Positions 17,023 to 26,030 of a DNA stretch of 64,000 nt are shown piece after piece. Within the stretch, counting starts at the first letter, position 1. Every line of letters starts with the position of its first letter. The position numbers were made by a program, and so were the translations under genes. This stretch comes from Streptococcus infantarius subsp. infantarius ATCC BAA-102. Lineage in GTDB: Bacteria > Bacillota > Bacilli > Lactobacillales > Streptococcaceae. The stretch is taken from assembly GCF_000154985.1 (NCBI RefSeq), contig NZ_DS572691.1:80902-144901 (forward strand), written 5' to 3'. The notes beneath the pieces were generated by a model. It made no database searches. It saw nothing but the letters and a program-made list of their open reading frames with translations, and was not told where the DNA came from.

Positions 17023-18327
17023 ATGAAAACAAATGTACTTATTGTCGGTAGTGGTTGTTCAGGACTTTATACGGCCCTTAATTTGCCACAAGAACTTCAA
17101 ATTACTATTATCTCTAAAGATACATTAGAACACAGTGATTCTTTCTTGGCACAAGGTGGTATTTGCATGTTGAAAGACGAGTCTGACTACGACTCATTCT
17201 TTGAAGATACTTTGCGTGCTGGTCACTACAAAAATGACAAGGTTTCTGTTGATTTGATGATTAAGTCATCGCCTGATGTTATCAAAGATTTGATTAGTTA
17301 CGGTGTTGATTTTCAACGTGATGAAAATGGTAACCTTGCTTTCACTCGTGAAGGTGCTCACTCTGATAAACGTATTCTTTTTTACCAAGATACTACAGGT
17401 AAAGAAATCACAAGCAGATTGTTAGCTGCGGTCAAAAAACGTCCAAATATTACCTTGATGGAACACACTTGTCTTCTTGATATCTTGGAAGAAGATAACC
17501 GTTGTTATGGTGGTGTGGTCCGTCTTGAAAATGGTGATTTGCAAAAAATCACAGCTGATGTGACTGTTCTTGCTAGTGGTGGTGTTGGTGGTTTGTACAA
17601 AAATAGTACTAACTTCAAGCATTTGACTGGTGATGCGCTAGCTATTTCCCTAAAACATGATATTGAGCTTAAGGACATGTCTTATGTACAAATTCACCCA
17701 ACAACCCTTTACCAAGAAAATCCAAAAGAACGTTCATTCTTGATTTCTGAGTCCGTTCGTGGTGAAGGAGCTCTTCTTTACGATAAAAATATGAATCGTT
17801 TTGTCGATGAATTGCAACCGCGTGATGTGGTAGCACAAGCCATTTTAAAACAAATGGAAAAAGACGGGACAGACCACGTCTGGGAAGATTTGCGTACCAT
17901 TCCGAAAAAAGAATTGGAAGAACATTTCCCAAATATCTTGGCACACTGTCGTGAGTCTGGTTACGACCCATTCACAGAATGTATTCCAGTTGTGCCAGCA
18001 CAGCATTATTTCATGGGTGGTATCAAGGTTAATCACCATAGTAAGACAAGTATGGACTTCCTTTATGCTGTTGGTGAAACAGCTTGTAATGGGGTTCACG
18101 GTCAAAACCGTTTAGCAAGTAATTCTCTTCTTGAAAGTCTTGTTTTTGCAAAACGCGCAGCTAAGGACTTGGTTGCTAAGTATGAGAGTGTATCCGTGCT
18201 TCCAAAAACTTTGGCTGAGCTTGATTTGCTAGATTATCAAGATGACGATATCTTGGCAGACGACTATAAAAAATTAGTTGTTGAAAAATTAACAGAAAAT
18301 AATCAACTAGAAACTGTTATCGGTTAA
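17023..18327 (+). CDS. nadB: L-aspartate oxidase NadB, short form
   Basis: 434 residues from ATG 17023, where MKTNVLIVGSGCSGLYTALN supplies the FAD GxGxxG motif. AAGAAGG lies upstream, and 33 extra open codons before it look non-coding. It oxidises L-aspartate to iminoaspartate, the first step of de novo NAD synthesis. Conserved blocks: SFLAQGGI, EGAHSDKRILFYQDTTGKEI, IHPTTLY, SESVRGEGALL, GGIKVNHHSKTSM, and GVHGQNRLASNSLLES. The E. coli enzyme is about 540 residues; the missing part is the C-terminal helical domain, as in other short Gram-positive NadB proteins. A leader of about 200 nt separates promoter and start codon. Confidence 0.93.
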   Translation: MKTNVLIVGSGCSGLYTALNLPQELQITIISKDTLEHSDSFLAQGGICMLKDESDYDSFFEDTLRAGHYKNDKVSVDLMIKSSPDVIKDLISYGVDFQRDENGNLAFTREGAHSDKRILFYQDTTGKEITSRLLAAVKKRPNITLMEHTCLLDILEEDNRCYGGVVRLENGDLQKITADVTVLASGGVGGLYKNSTNFKHLTGDALAISLKHDIELKDMSYVQIHPTTLYQENPKERSFLISESVRGEGALLYDKNMNRFVDELQPRDVVAQAILKQMEKDGTDHVWEDLRTIPKKELEEHFPNILAHCRESGYDPFTECIPVVPAQHYFMGGIKVNHHSKTSMDFLYAVGETACNGVHGQNRLASNSLLESLVFAKRAAKDLVAKYESVSVLPKTLAELDLLDYQDDDILADDYKKLVVEKLTENNQLETVIG

Positions 18328-18352
18328 TGGTTGTGAGATATGAGAAAGGATA

Positions 18353-19213
18353 ATGATGTTAGATCCAATTACCCTAAAATTAAATGTTGATCCGTTGATT
18401 TTGAGCGCTCTTTCAGAAGACATCAATAACGAAGACGTGTCAACTAACAGTGTCATGTCAGAAAATGTAGCTGGTCAAGTTGACTTGATTTGTAAAGAAG
18501 ATGGGATTATCTGTGGGCTTCCTGTTTTCGAGCGCGTCTTTTATTTGCTTGACCCACAAACAAAGTTTGACGTTTTGGTGAAAGATGGCGACGCTGTTAA
18601 GGAGGGACAAAAGCTTGGCACAGTCTACGGTGACATCCGTGTGCTTCTATCAGGAGAACGTACAGCACTGAACTATCTGCAACGCATGAGTGGGATTGCG
18701 ACTTATACACATGAAATGGCTGATCTTCTAAAAGACAGTCCGATCACGCTTCTTGATTCACGTAAGACCACACCAAATAACCGTATTTTTGAAAAATACG
18801 CTGTTAAAATCGGTGGCGGTAAAAACCATCGTTACAACTTGTCTGACGGTGTCCTTTTGAAAGATAATCACATCGGTGCTGCTGGTGGTGTTAAAGAAAC
18901 TGTTCTTGCTGCTAAAGATTATGCACCATCTGTCCGTAAAATTGAAATTGAAGTGGAAACACTTGAGATGGTTAAAGAAGCAGTTGAAGCGGGTGCCGAT
19001 ATTATCATGCTTGATAACATGGACCATGACCAAATGCAAGAAGCTGTTGCTTTGATTGCAGGCAGAGCAGAAATTGAAATTTCTGGTAATGTGACTAAGG
19101 CTAATGTCGCTTCTTACTTGGACTTGGACGTTCAGTACGTCTCAAGTGGTGCCCTTACTCACTCCGCTAAAATATTGGATTTATCTCTTAAAAATCTGCA
19201 TCCTGTTTGTTGA
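18353..19213 (+). CDS. nadC: Nicotinate-nucleotide diphosphorylase (quinolinate phosphoribosyltransferase)
   Basis: 286 residues. It converts quinolinate and PRPP to nicotinate mononucleotide. Recognisable: SGERTALNYLQRMSGIAT, LLDSRKTTPNNR, KIGGGKNHRYNLSDGVLLKDNH (PRPP and quinolinate site), IEIEVETLEM and ISGNVTKANV. GAAAGGA upstream suits the second of two adjacent ATGs (18356) slightly better than the first. It follows nadB by 25 bp and completes the nadBC operon opposite nadA. A bidirectional terminator follows. Confidence 0.95.
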   Translation: MMLDPITLKLNVDPLILSALSEDINNEDVSTNSVMSENVAGQVDLICKEDGIICGLPVFERVFYLLDPQTKFDVLVKDGDAVKEGQKLGTVYGDIRVLLSGERTALNYLQRMSGIATYTHEMADLLKDSPITLLDSRKTTPNNRIFEKYAVKIGGGKNHRYNLSDGVLLKDNHIGAAGGVKETVLAAKDYAPSVRKIEIEVETLEMVKEAVEAGADIIMLDNMDHDQMQEAVALIAGRAEIEISGNVTKANVASYLDLDVQYVSSGALTHSAKILDLSLKNLHPVC

Positions 19214-19253
19214 TAAATAAGTGGATAAGTTTTAAGGCAAAAAATTATTGTTC

Positions 19254-19289
19254 AAAAAAATCCCCAGCTCGATTGAGTTGGGGATTTTG
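19254..19289. terminator. Bidirectional terminator between nadC and the PAP2 gene
   Basis: CCCCAGCTC / GAGTTGGGG stem (19262-19270 with 19275-19283) flanked by A-rich and ATTTTG sequences. Confidence 0.85.
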
Positions 19290-19298
19290 TGTTGATAA

Positions 19299-19796
19299 CT
19301 AAAAAAGAAAAAGTAATAATCCACAGATGATGCCAATAAGATAACCAGCCGCAACATCATGCGGGTAGTGAACTCCACCAATGACACGGCAAATAGCGAT
19401 GACTAGCGATAAAACAAGGAAAAGAATTCCTAAAATCGGATTTAGTCGCAAAACAGCCATGCTGATAATCGTTGCTGAAAAGACGTGGCGACTTGGCATG
19501 GATTGCCCTTGGGTATCTTTTTGGATGAGGGGATTAATCTGCCAAGCCTCGTAAGGACGTGGTACGTTAATCATCTTTCGCATCAAGGATACAAGGATAA
19601 ACGACACTCCAGGGATAAAGATAGCTGGGATAAGTTGGCTTTGCTGTTTGACAAAAAGGTAAATAAGCAGTAGCGGATAGACCAGATACATGACCGCTGT
19701 TAATAGTCTGTTGATAAGTCTCAAACTGTGGACAGCGCGTGGATTTTTTCGGATTGGGTCAGTTATTTTGGCATAAAAATCAGCGTAATTTTTCAT
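19299..19796 (-). CDS. PAP2 family membrane phosphatase
   Basis: About 165 residues from MKNYADFYAK (ATG 19796), chosen because AGAGGAAGCCT precedes it; 13 upstream codons are open but lack a site. The three phosphatidic-acid-phosphatase motifs are present: KMINVPRPYE, PSRHVFSA, and CRVIGGVHYPHDVAAGY, with the catalytic His and Asp. Four to five hydrophobic helices surround them. Members dephosphorylate lipid phosphates such as undecaprenyl pyrophosphate or phosphatidate at the outer membrane face. The substrate is not determinable here. Confidence 0.88.
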   Translation of the reverse strand: MKNYADFYAKITDPIRKNPRAVHSLRLINRLLTAVMYLVYPLLLIYLFVKQQSQLIPAIFIPGVSFILVSLMRKMINVPRPYEAWQINPLIQKDTQGQSMPSRHVFSATIISMAVLRLNPILGILFLVLSLVIAICRVIGGVHYPHDVAAGYLIGIICGLLLFLF

Positions 19797-20037
19797 AGGC
19801 TTCCTCTGAGTAATGATAATTTTATTATAGCACATGAGCTAGAATAGGGGGAAAATGATAATTTTTCCAAAAAAAGAAAATTCCGTAGCAATTAGTTGTC
19901 AAAATGGTAAATTTCCCGTAAAATAGGCTCATAAACTAATAGAAAAGGAAAAAGAACTTTGGGATGCTTGGTTGATTCGTATCCGTTTTTTCATGAAAAA
20001 CAAGTCAGTCCATCTGGGAGTTCAAGGTAATTACATT

Positions 20038-20352
20038 ATGGCACACAATATTACTGATGCTACATTCGAAGCAGAAACAAATGAAGGTCTTGTCCTTGTT
20101 GACTTTTGGGCAACTTGGTGTGGTCCATGCTTGATGCAAGCTCCAATCTTGGAACAGTTGTCAGAAGAAATGGATGAGGACGAGCTTAAAATCGTTAAAA
20201 TCGATGTTGATGAAAACCCAGAAACAGCTCAAAAATTCGGTATCATGTCAATCCCAACATTGCTTTTCAAAAAAGATGGCGAAGTTGTGAAACAAGTCGC
20301 TGGTGTTCACACTAAAGACCAAATCAAAGCAATCGTTGCTGAATTGAGCTAA
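20038..20352 (+). CDS. trxA: Thioredoxin
   Basis: 104 residues starting MAHNITDATFEAETNEG at ATG 20038; the 22 upstream open codons do not resemble thioredoxin. The redox site is WATWCGPCLMQAP. The cis-proline motif is SIPTLLFKKDG. It keeps cytoplasmic protein disulfides reduced and supplies electrons to ribonucleotide reductase and peroxidases. Single gene with a strong terminator. Confidence 0.95.
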   Translation: MAHNITDATFEAETNEGLVLVDFWATWCGPCLMQAPILEQLSEEMDEDELKIVKIDVDENPETAQKFGIMSIPTLLFKKDGEVVKQVAGVHTKDQIKAIVAELS

Positions 20353-20372
20353 TTAAGTATTTATAGATGACA

Positions 20373-20400
20373 AACTCCCGAAATTTTTCGGGAGTTTTTT
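20373..20400 (+). terminator. Intrinsic terminator of trxA
   Basis: AACTCCCGAAA / TTTCGGGAGTT stem followed by TTTTTT. Confidence 0.9.
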
Positions 20401-20460
20401 GGTGTTAGAAATAGTATAATGGTAAAAAAGCTAAAGAAAAGGATTTTAGGAGGACGTGAG

Positions 20461-20910
20461 ATGAATTTCTATAATTTAGATTACATTACGCAGCATCAGT
20501 CTTTTAATCTGGTTTTGAGGTCTGTGATTTTGATTGTCTTGCTTGCTATTGTGATGTTGACAAGTCTGCACTACATGCGAAATAGGCTGAAGACGCGTCT
20601 TCGCGATATTAGTATTGGTATCGTGGTGTTGATGTTCATTCTTCTGGGGATTCAAGTTGAAGATTACATGCAAAATAACCATGATTTTTCGCAGTCACAA
20701 GTTCTTGTCAAATTCATCAAAAGTGTGGCTACGGATAACGATTTAAAACCTGAGGATGTCTTAGTCAATTCAACGACCTTAAAAGATGGTATCATTGTAC
20801 GCTATAATAAGGAGGACTATACTGTTCATCTGAATGATGATAATAATTCTTACACACTTGAGCGCACACACGTGATTGATCACCGTATTTACCTTAATGG
20901 AGGAAAATAG
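20461..20910 (+). CDS. DUF3290 family membrane protein
   Basis: 149 residues from ATG 20461, preceded by TTAGGAGGACGTGAG and a TATAAT box near 20413. Two transmembrane helices (about residues 18-36 and 47-62) are followed by a soluble domain with many Asn and Asp. It matches the DUF3290 pattern (YNLDYITQHQ, then ISIGIVVLMFILLGIQVEDYMQNN). The gene is linked to a DUF421 protein 3 bp downstream, as elsewhere in lactobacilli and streptococci. Function unknown; a two-component membrane complex is inferred from the constant pairing. Confidence 0.8.
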   Translation: MNFYNLDYITQHQSFNLVLRSVILIVLLAIVMLTSLHYMRNRLKTRLRDISIGIVVLMFILLGIQVEDYMQNNHDFSQSQVLVKFIKSVATDNDLKPEDVLVNSTTLKDGIIVRYNKEDYTVHLNDDNNSYTLERTHVIDHRIYLNGGK

Positions 20911-20913
20911 CTG

Positions 20914-21549
20914 ATGAATATGTATCTTTTAGTCAGTATCAAGTTTTTACTAGGGATTTTGGCGACCATTCTACAGATTAATGTTCTTGGAAAATATGAA
21001 TTCTCGGCAAATACTCCACTTAATCAGATTCAAAACTTTGTTCTTGGTGGTATTATCGGTGGTGTGATTTACAACAGTTCAATTTCAATTTCAACCTTTT
21101 TGATTATTTTGTTGATTTGGTCTTTGGTGGTTATTATCGTAAAACTTTTGATTAACAATAAATACATTAAATCTCTTGTTGTGGGAAATCCAGTAATTTT
21201 GATCAAAGACGGCAAAGTGAATGTGGAAAATTGTGCACAACTAGGTGTTACAGCAGACCAGCTGATGCTCCATTTGAGAATGGAAGGTTTGAATTCGACC
21301 CAAGATGTCAAGAGTGCCATCATGGAGCCAAATGGGAAGCTAACGGTTCTAGATAAAAATTCGGAAAATCCGAAGTTTCCACTGATTAGCAATGGTCGCA
21401 TTAATTATGATGTCTTAGAATTAATCAATCAGGATGAAGAGTGGCTGCTAGAAAAACTTAAGGAACAAAATATTGATAACCCTAGAGAAATCTTTTTAGC
21501 TGAATACTTAAATGGAAAATTGTACCTGGTTCCCTATTCAGAAAAATAA
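20914..21549 (+). CDS. DUF421 (YetF-like) membrane protein
   Basis: 211 residues. Three N-terminal hydrophobic segments (up to about residue 80) are followed by a cytoplasmic domain containing GNPVILIKDGKVNVENCAQL and LHLRMEGLNSTQDVKSAIMEPNGKL, characteristic of DUF421/YetF proteins. GGAGGAAAATAGCTG sets the start. It follows the DUF3290 gene after 3 bp and ends at a terminator, so the pair forms a bicistronic unit. Some YetF homologues have been linked to spore or envelope properties in Bacillus; no role is assigned here. Confidence 0.82.
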   Translation: MNMYLLVSIKFLLGILATILQINVLGKYEFSANTPLNQIQNFVLGGIIGGVIYNSSISISTFLIILLIWSLVVIIVKLLINNKYIKSLVVGNPVILIKDGKVNVENCAQLGVTADQLMLHLRMEGLNSTQDVKSAIMEPNGKLTVLDKNSENPKFPLISNGRINYDVLELINQDEEWLLEKLKEQNIDNPREIFLAEYLNGKLYLVPYSEK

Positions 21550-21561
21550 AATTGATAAAAT

Positions 21562-21585
21562 CACCAGATTTTCTGGTGTTTTTTC
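21562..21585 (+). terminator. Intrinsic terminator of the DUF3290-DUF421 operon
   Basis: CACCAGA-TTT-TCTGGTG stem followed by TTTTTTC. Confidence 0.85.
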
Positions 21586-21621
21586 TTTTCTTTTTCGAAT
21601 AAATAAGTAGGAGGAAAAGAG

Positions 21622-22002
21622 ATGCGACTTGTAACGATTTTTTGCTTGTTATTGCTAGCCTCTTTATTTCATTGTGGGGATGCTAAAGCTGAAACGGCAG
21701 ATAATATTCAATTTGTAAGTCTTGATGAGGTCAAGGGTAAAATGGCAGCTAAAGAGGACTTTTATTTGTTGATTGGTCGACTTGATAATGTTGATACTCA
21801 AAATGCTTTAGACAGACTCAGTCAAATTGACCAAGTGATTTATTGCCTTGATACCAAAGATATTGATTATGTTGCTTACAAAAAATTTGCCAAGAAATAC
21901 AATATCAGAACCATGACACACTTGACACATTTTCGTGGAAAGTATCAGTTTGCAGTAGCTAATGTCCTAACAGCTGACCTAGCAGGATTTTTCGCGGTTT
22001 AA
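21622..22002 (+). CDS. Exported thioredoxin-fold-like protein of unknown function
   Basis: 126 residues after a strong AGGAGG site. An N-terminal signal sequence (MRLVTIFCLLLLASLFHCGD, likely cleaved after DAKAE) precedes a domain resembling the thioredoxin-like bacteriocin-transport accessory group (FYLLIGRLDN..., YKKFAKKYNIRTMTHLTHFRGKY), but no CxxC is present, so disulfide chemistry is unlikely. A Cys at residue 18 lacks a convincing lipobox. Function unknown; probably secreted. Confidence 0.6.
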   Translation: MRLVTIFCLLLLASLFHCGDAKAETADNIQFVSLDEVKGKMAAKEDFYLLIGRLDNVDTQNALDRLSQIDQVIYCLDTKDIDYVAYKKFAKKYNIRTMTHLTHFRGKYQFAVANVLTADLAGFFAV

Positions 22003-22044
22003 GTTAAAATCTGTTAACTTCTTTAAAATTTGTTATACTAAAGC

Positions 22045-22128
22045 TGACATAAAAACACATCACAGTTGGTAGTCTGTGAGTACAACATGTATCAGTAACC
22101 TTCCCCTTCCGAGGTCGTCCATTGTCAA
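22045..22128 (+). ncRNA. yjdF-motif (azaaromatic-sensing) riboswitch
   Basis: A TATACT box (22034-22039) leads into a leader with TGACA (22045-22049) pairing to TGTCA (22123-22127). It has a CACAG/CTGTG hairpin (22061-22076 area), AGTAACC, and GAGGTCGTC near the 3' side, as in the yjdF RNA motif. It directly precedes a gene for a YjdF family protein, the usual partner. CCTTCCCC (22099-22106) can also pair with the AAGGAGGGG ribosome binding site (22136-22144), which suggests translational control. Confidence 0.75.
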
Positions 22129-22149
22129 TTTTTTTAAGGAGGGGCTGTT

Positions 22150-22578
22150 ATGAAAATGACAGTATATTTTGATGGGGCATTTTGGTCGGCTTTGATTGAA
22201 TTTACGGATTCGAAGAAACGTTACAAGGCTTTTCGTTACGTGTTCGGTAAAGAGCCAAAGGATGATGATATTCTAAACTTTATTGATGTTTCTTTGGGAA
22301 AATGGCTGCGCAGGTATGATAAGGTTGAAGTAAGCTCTGAGTTTTCAGCGCCAGCTATTTCACAGAAAAAACGAAATCCAAAACGAGTGCAACGTGATAT
22401 CAATAAGGCAAAGTATAAGCCTGTGGTGTCAACGAAAGCTCAGCTTGCTATGCAGGAAGTGCGTGAGGAAGTCAAGAAAGCTCAAAAGTCTAAGCAAAAG
22501 GTGAAACGTGAGCTAGAAAAGGAACGAAAATACTTGCTTAGGCAAGAAAAGCGTCATCAGAAAAAGCGGGGACATTGA
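22150..22578 (+). CDS. yjdF: YjdF family protein (DUF2992)
   Basis: 142 residues starting MKMTVYFDGAFWSALIEFTD after AAGGAGGGG. The N-terminal half is a small beta-rich domain typical of YjdF. The C-terminal half is a highly basic, Lys/Gln-rich helix (KAQKSKQKVKRELEKERKY). The biochemical function is unknown; its association with a riboswitch that binds planar azaaromatic compounds suggests a role in coping with toxic or signalling heterocycles. Monocistronic. Confidence 0.85.
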   Translation: MKMTVYFDGAFWSALIEFTDSKKRYKAFRYVFGKEPKDDDILNFIDVSLGKWLRRYDKVEVSSEFSAPAISQKKRNPKRVQRDINKAKYKPVVSTKAQLAMQEVREEVKKAQKSKQKVKRELEKERKYLLRQEKRHQKKRGH

Positions 22579-22611
22579 AAAGAAAAAAGTTTAAGTTTTA
22601 TATAAGAAAAA

Positions 22612-22752
22612 ATTCAGTTTGGCTTAAGCTAGTCTGGCTATACTATAGTCAATCCTAAATAAACTTTCTTTTTCATAGTTGTAGCAGCTGTTGACATAAA
22701 GTAGCTGTTGCGAATCTCCTAGAAATTCCAGATTTTAAATCTGGAATTTTTT
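22612..22752 (+). ncRNA. Candidate CiaR-dependent small RNA
   Basis: No ORF fits 22579-22889. ATTCAG-N5-CTTAAG (22612-22628) lies 10 bp before TATACT (22639-22644), which resembles the NTTAAG-N5-WTTAAG CiaR box of streptococcal csRNA promoters with one mismatch. A transcript from about 22651 would contain partly repeated AGCAGCTGTTG/GTAGCTGTTGC, the anti-Shine-Dalgarno-like ATCTCCT, and a strong terminator (AAATTCCAGATTT / AAATCTGGAATTT then T6) ending near 22752, about 100 nt. An additional TTTAAG-N5-TATAAG lies at 22590-22606. Confidence 0.5.
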
Positions 22753-22804
22753 GTATGTAAAAGGATTTGGTGTTTTTTCTAAGCTGTTAAAAGATTGTGA
22801 ATAA

Positions 22805-22846
22805 CGAAAAAAAGCACCCTTTATCTTGGCGTATAGGGTGCTTTTC
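22805..22846 (-). terminator. Intrinsic terminator of the flavoprotein reductase operon
   Basis: AAAAGCACCCT / AGGGTGCTTTT stem (22810-22820 with 22835-22845), with a U run on the minus strand. Confidence 0.85.
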
Positions 22847-22889
22847 TTATGCCTAGAATATTAATTCTATTCTCCTTGGTGTTGACTAT

Positions 22890-25304
22890 TTAATCAAGAT
22901 ACTCAGCGATGGCTGTATCAGTTGCGATACGTCCAAATGTGAAGATGTCTGTTAGTGAGTTACCACCGAGTCGGTTACCTGCGTGGAGTCCACCTGCAAC
23001 TTCACCAGCAGCAAAGAGACCTTTGATAATTTTGCCATCTTCGTTGATGACATGGGCGTGAGTATCGATTTTTAGACCACCCATCGTGTGGTGTGTGGCT
23101 GGTTTACGTGGTGTTGCGTAGAATGGTGCTTTTTCGACTTTGAGGTCGAAGGCACCTTTGTCAAATTCAGGGTCATGACCAGCGTCAACGTATGAATTGT
23201 AATTGGTGATTGTTTCTACCAAAGTAGCGGGGTCAATGTTGATTTGTTCTGACAATTCTTCCAAGGTATTAGCCTTAAAGAGGGTACCTGCTTCAACTTG
23301 GGCATCAATTTTTTCTTGGCTAGTGTTGTAGGCTGTTTCTTTGATGTTTTCATCTGCGATGAGATAGAAGAGACCACCGTTATCAATAGCTGCTTGTGAT
23401 AATTGGTCACGGCTACCGTATTCATCGACGAAGCGTTTACCTTTGGTGTTGACCATGATGAAGTTTGCTGGCGGAACTTGCAAACCTGTGAAGAGAGCAC
23501 CAGTCACTGGGTCTGATACTGGCATCATTTGGCTAAAGCCCATACCAACAAGGTCTGCACCGACAGATTGACCAAGTAGGATACCGTCACCAGTTGCAGC
23601 AGAGGTATTTGAAGTAGCAATATTATCATCAATTTCTGACCAGTAAGTGTTGTATTTTTGGAGCATTTTAGTATTAGCTGCAAATCCACCTGTTGTCAAA
23701 ATCACAGCTTTACCATTGACGGTAATAGTTTGTCCATTGCGTCCGCTACCTTTGACACCTGTGATGACACCATCGGTTACAACGAGTTCTTTAACCTGGG
23801 TATCTGTTAGAATGATTCCTCCGTTTTTCAAAACAAAATCTTTCAAAACAGCGATGTAGGCAACGCCCATTGGAACTTTTGGTTTATGACCACGACGCCA
23901 AATAGCACCAACTGGCATAGTTACTTCGTCACGTAAGAATTCAACACCGATATTTTCAAGCCAATAAACAGATTCAAGAGCACGTTCTGTTAAGACGCGA
24001 ATGAGTTCGTAGTTTCCGTGAATTTCGTGACCTTTGAGGTCTTTGCGTTTACCGCCAAGATAAGTTTGGATGCGGTAGGGAAGTTTTGAGTCAAAGAGGT
24101 AAGTTGGGTCTTTGAGGTATTCTTCAATTTCAGTCTTAAGAGCACGGAAATCTGGCAAGAATTCAGGGTCAATAGTTGACTTATCAATGTCATGAAGTTC
24201 TTGCAAATTGTGAGCTTCACCAGGATTAGCAGGAAATGTATTTTGCCAAGTAGGGTCAGGTACATTCATTGGACCACCAGCGCGGACAGTGTTTCCGCCG
24301 ACTGCTGGGAATTTTTCAACGAGGATGACTTTTTTACCAGCTTGAAGGGCTCGAGCAGCTGCTATCAAACCAGCACCTCCCCCACCGACAATGACAAGTT
24401 CTGTGTCGTAAGTTTTGTCTTCTTTATCAAGAGCTGAAGGAGCTTTTGGACGTGAACGAAGGGCGTCAGGATTAGCACCAGCTTGGCGCACCGCACGCGC
24501 GCCCCCATTTAGGACACCTTTTGAAGTAACTGAAGCACCAGAAATGGCATCGACATTAAGGGTTTGACCTTCGATGATTTCGTCTGGAATACGGGTGAAG
24601 ACCACATCAGCAATACCGCCAGTTTCACCAGAAGAATCAATATCAATAGCTTCGATGCGTTCTTCTGAAAGGGTTACTGACATTGGTAGGTCACCGTTGT
24701 GACCGACAGTAGTGACGTGATAAGTACCGGGTTCAAATCGTACGTCTTCAGGTTGGTTGAGCTGATTAGCAATATTGGCAAAGCGAATAAAGCGGAAGAA
24801 GCAAGATTCTAGGAAATCAATGGTTCCTTGGTCTTTAAGGTCGCCATTTTCATCAAAGGCATGTTGGACACGCCCAAGTAAAAATTCACTACCAGGCATG
24901 ACAACAGCATTAACTCCTGGGGCGTCTAGAATTTGACGTAGGTGAAGTTGTGCGCGTGAAGAACCTTGAACATCATATGAAGCTCCCACAATCATAATTG
25001 GCTTGCCTGTCAAAGGGTGAATGTTAAATGACAACCATTCGATAAGACTGTTTAGGCTTGATGGAATGGTGTGATTGTGTTCTGGTGTAGCGATGATAAC
25101 CCCATCAGCTTCAGTGATTTTAGTGTTGAAAGTTTGGATAACAGCAGACTCTGTTTGGTCATCAGTTTCATTAAACATTGGAACATCAGTGATTTCCAGA
25201 ATCTCAATGTCTGCTTCTTTGGCAAAATGTTTTGCCATGTATTTGAGTAGAAGTCGGTTGTATGAGTGTTTGGCATTTGTTCCGACGATGGCAACTAATT
25301 TCAT
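22890..25304 (-). CDS. Three-domain flavoprotein: FMN reductase + FMN-binding + fumarate/acrylate reductase-like FAD domain
   Basis: 804 residues from ATG 25304, set by AGGAGGTTTATT. Residues 1-185 are an NADPH-dependent FMN reductase domain ([23 protein letters not shown]). Residues about 200-285 are an FMN-binding domain whose [10 protein letters not shown] fits the covalent flavinylation motif used by ApbE. Residues about 300-804 are a flavocytochrome-c-type FAD domain ([57 protein letters not shown]). Cytoplasmic NADH-dependent acrylate and related reductases of Vibrio share this order. It has no signal peptide, so it probably reduces fumarate or another enoate with NADH as a soluble electron sink. 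ApbE is not in the window. Confidence 0.85.
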   Translation of the reverse strand: MKLVAIVGTNAKHSYNRLLLKYMAKHFAKEADIEILEITDVPMFNETDDQTESAVIQTFNTKITEADGVIIATPEHNHTIPSSLNSLIEWLSFNIHPLTGKPIMIVGASYDVQGSSRAQLHLRQILDAPGVNAVVMPGSEFLLGRVQHAFDENGDLKDQGTIDFLESCFFRFIRFANIANQLNQPEDVRFEPGTYHVTTVGHNGDLPMSVTLSEERIEAIDIDSSGETGGIADVVFTRIPDEIIEGQTLNVDAISGASVTSKGVLNGGARAVRQAGANPDALRSRPKAPSALDKEDKTYDTELVIVGGGGAGLIAAARALQAGKKVILVEKFPAVGGNTVRAGGPMNVPDPTWQNTFPANPGEAHNLQELHDIDKSTIDPEFLPDFRALKTEIEEYLKDPTYLFDSKLPYRIQTYLGGKRKDLKGHEIHGNYELIRVLTERALESVYWLENIGVEFLRDEVTMPVGAIWRRGHKPKVPMGVAYIAVLKDFVLKNGGIILTDTQVKELVVTDGVITGVKGSGRNGQTITVNGKAVILTTGGFAANTKMLQKYNTYWSEIDDNIATSNTSAATGDGILLGQSVGADLVGMGFSQMMPVSDPVTGALFTGLQVPPANFIMVNTKGKRFVDEYGSRDQLSQAAIDNGGLFYLIADENIKETAYNTSQEKIDAQVEAGTLFKANTLEELSEQINIDPATLVETITNYNSYVDAGHDPEFDKGAFDLKVEKAPFYATPRKPATHHTMGGLKIDTHAHVINEDGKIIKGLFAAGEVAGGLHAGNRLGGNSLTDIFTFGRIATDTAIAEYLD

Positions 25305-25314
25305 AATAAACCTC

Positions 25315-25913
25315 CTAGTCTTTTTCCCAAGCAAAAGCTTTTTTACGGTTGGTATTAGCTTTGCTGACAACTTGATTGGTAATATCTACAAAAGCTAGAA
25401 ATTCCTTGAAATTATCTTCAAGTTCAGCGACTTTTTCAGGATTATTGAGATTAAAATTGTCATCTAACACTTGTTCGGAATGACCAAGAAGAAATTCTGT
25501 GCCAGGCATGATGCGAGCTTTCAATTCAGGGGCATCCAAGATTTGACGAAGATGTGCTTGTGCGCGTGATGTTTCTAGTGCTCCAAGAGAAGCTCCTACA
25601 ATCATGGTTGGTTTATTGATTAGCGCACGACTTGTGTAGGCAATCCATTCAAGAGCAGAAGATAGCGGTGCTGGAATGGTATGGTCATACTCAGGTGTAG
25701 CGATGATAACCCCGTCTGCGCTAGCAATTTTTTCAGAAAATGCAGCAACAACAGCAGGAGCAATCTTATCCTCAGGTTCATTGAAGGCAGGCAAATCCTT
25801 GATTTCAAGCAGTTCAATGTCGGCCACATCAGCAAAATGCTTAGCCATAAATTTTAACAACTTACGGTTTGTTGAACGAGTTGAATTTGTCCAACAATAG
25901 CAACTAATTTCAT
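25315..25913 (-). pseudogene. NADPH-dependent FMN reductase, 1-bp frameshift at codon 8-9
   Basis: AAAGGAG precedes ATG 25913 and MKLVAIVG, the same start as the downstream fusion protein. One base is missing near 25890-25893: frame 0 then runs to a stop, while the next frame continues TNSTRSTNRKLLKFMAKHF and stays open for about 190 residues with the typical [23 protein letters not shown] flavodoxin-like motif. It closely resembles domain 1 of the downstream gene, 10 bp away, indicating domain duplication within an operon. Either a genuine recent frameshift or a base-calling error. The only open alternative start lacks the FMN phosphate loop. Confidence 0.75.
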
Positions 25914-25965
25914 ATAGTCAACTCCTTTTACACAAATAATTACCTTTATCATACTCCTTTTTCAA

Positions 25966-25986
25966 AATAATTGAAAACGTTTTTGT
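25966..25986. promoter_or_regulatory. cre-like palindrome upstream of the FMN reductase operon
   Basis: TTGAAAACGTTTTTGT (about 25969-25984) contains an AAAACGTTTT palindrome and matches most of the CcpA cre core. On the minus strand it overlaps the region expected for the -35 of a promoter with -10 TATGAT. Confidence 0.4.
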
Positions 25987-26030
25987 TATAGGAGAGGAAA
26001 GTATCATTTTTTAAGAATATAGTATGACAA

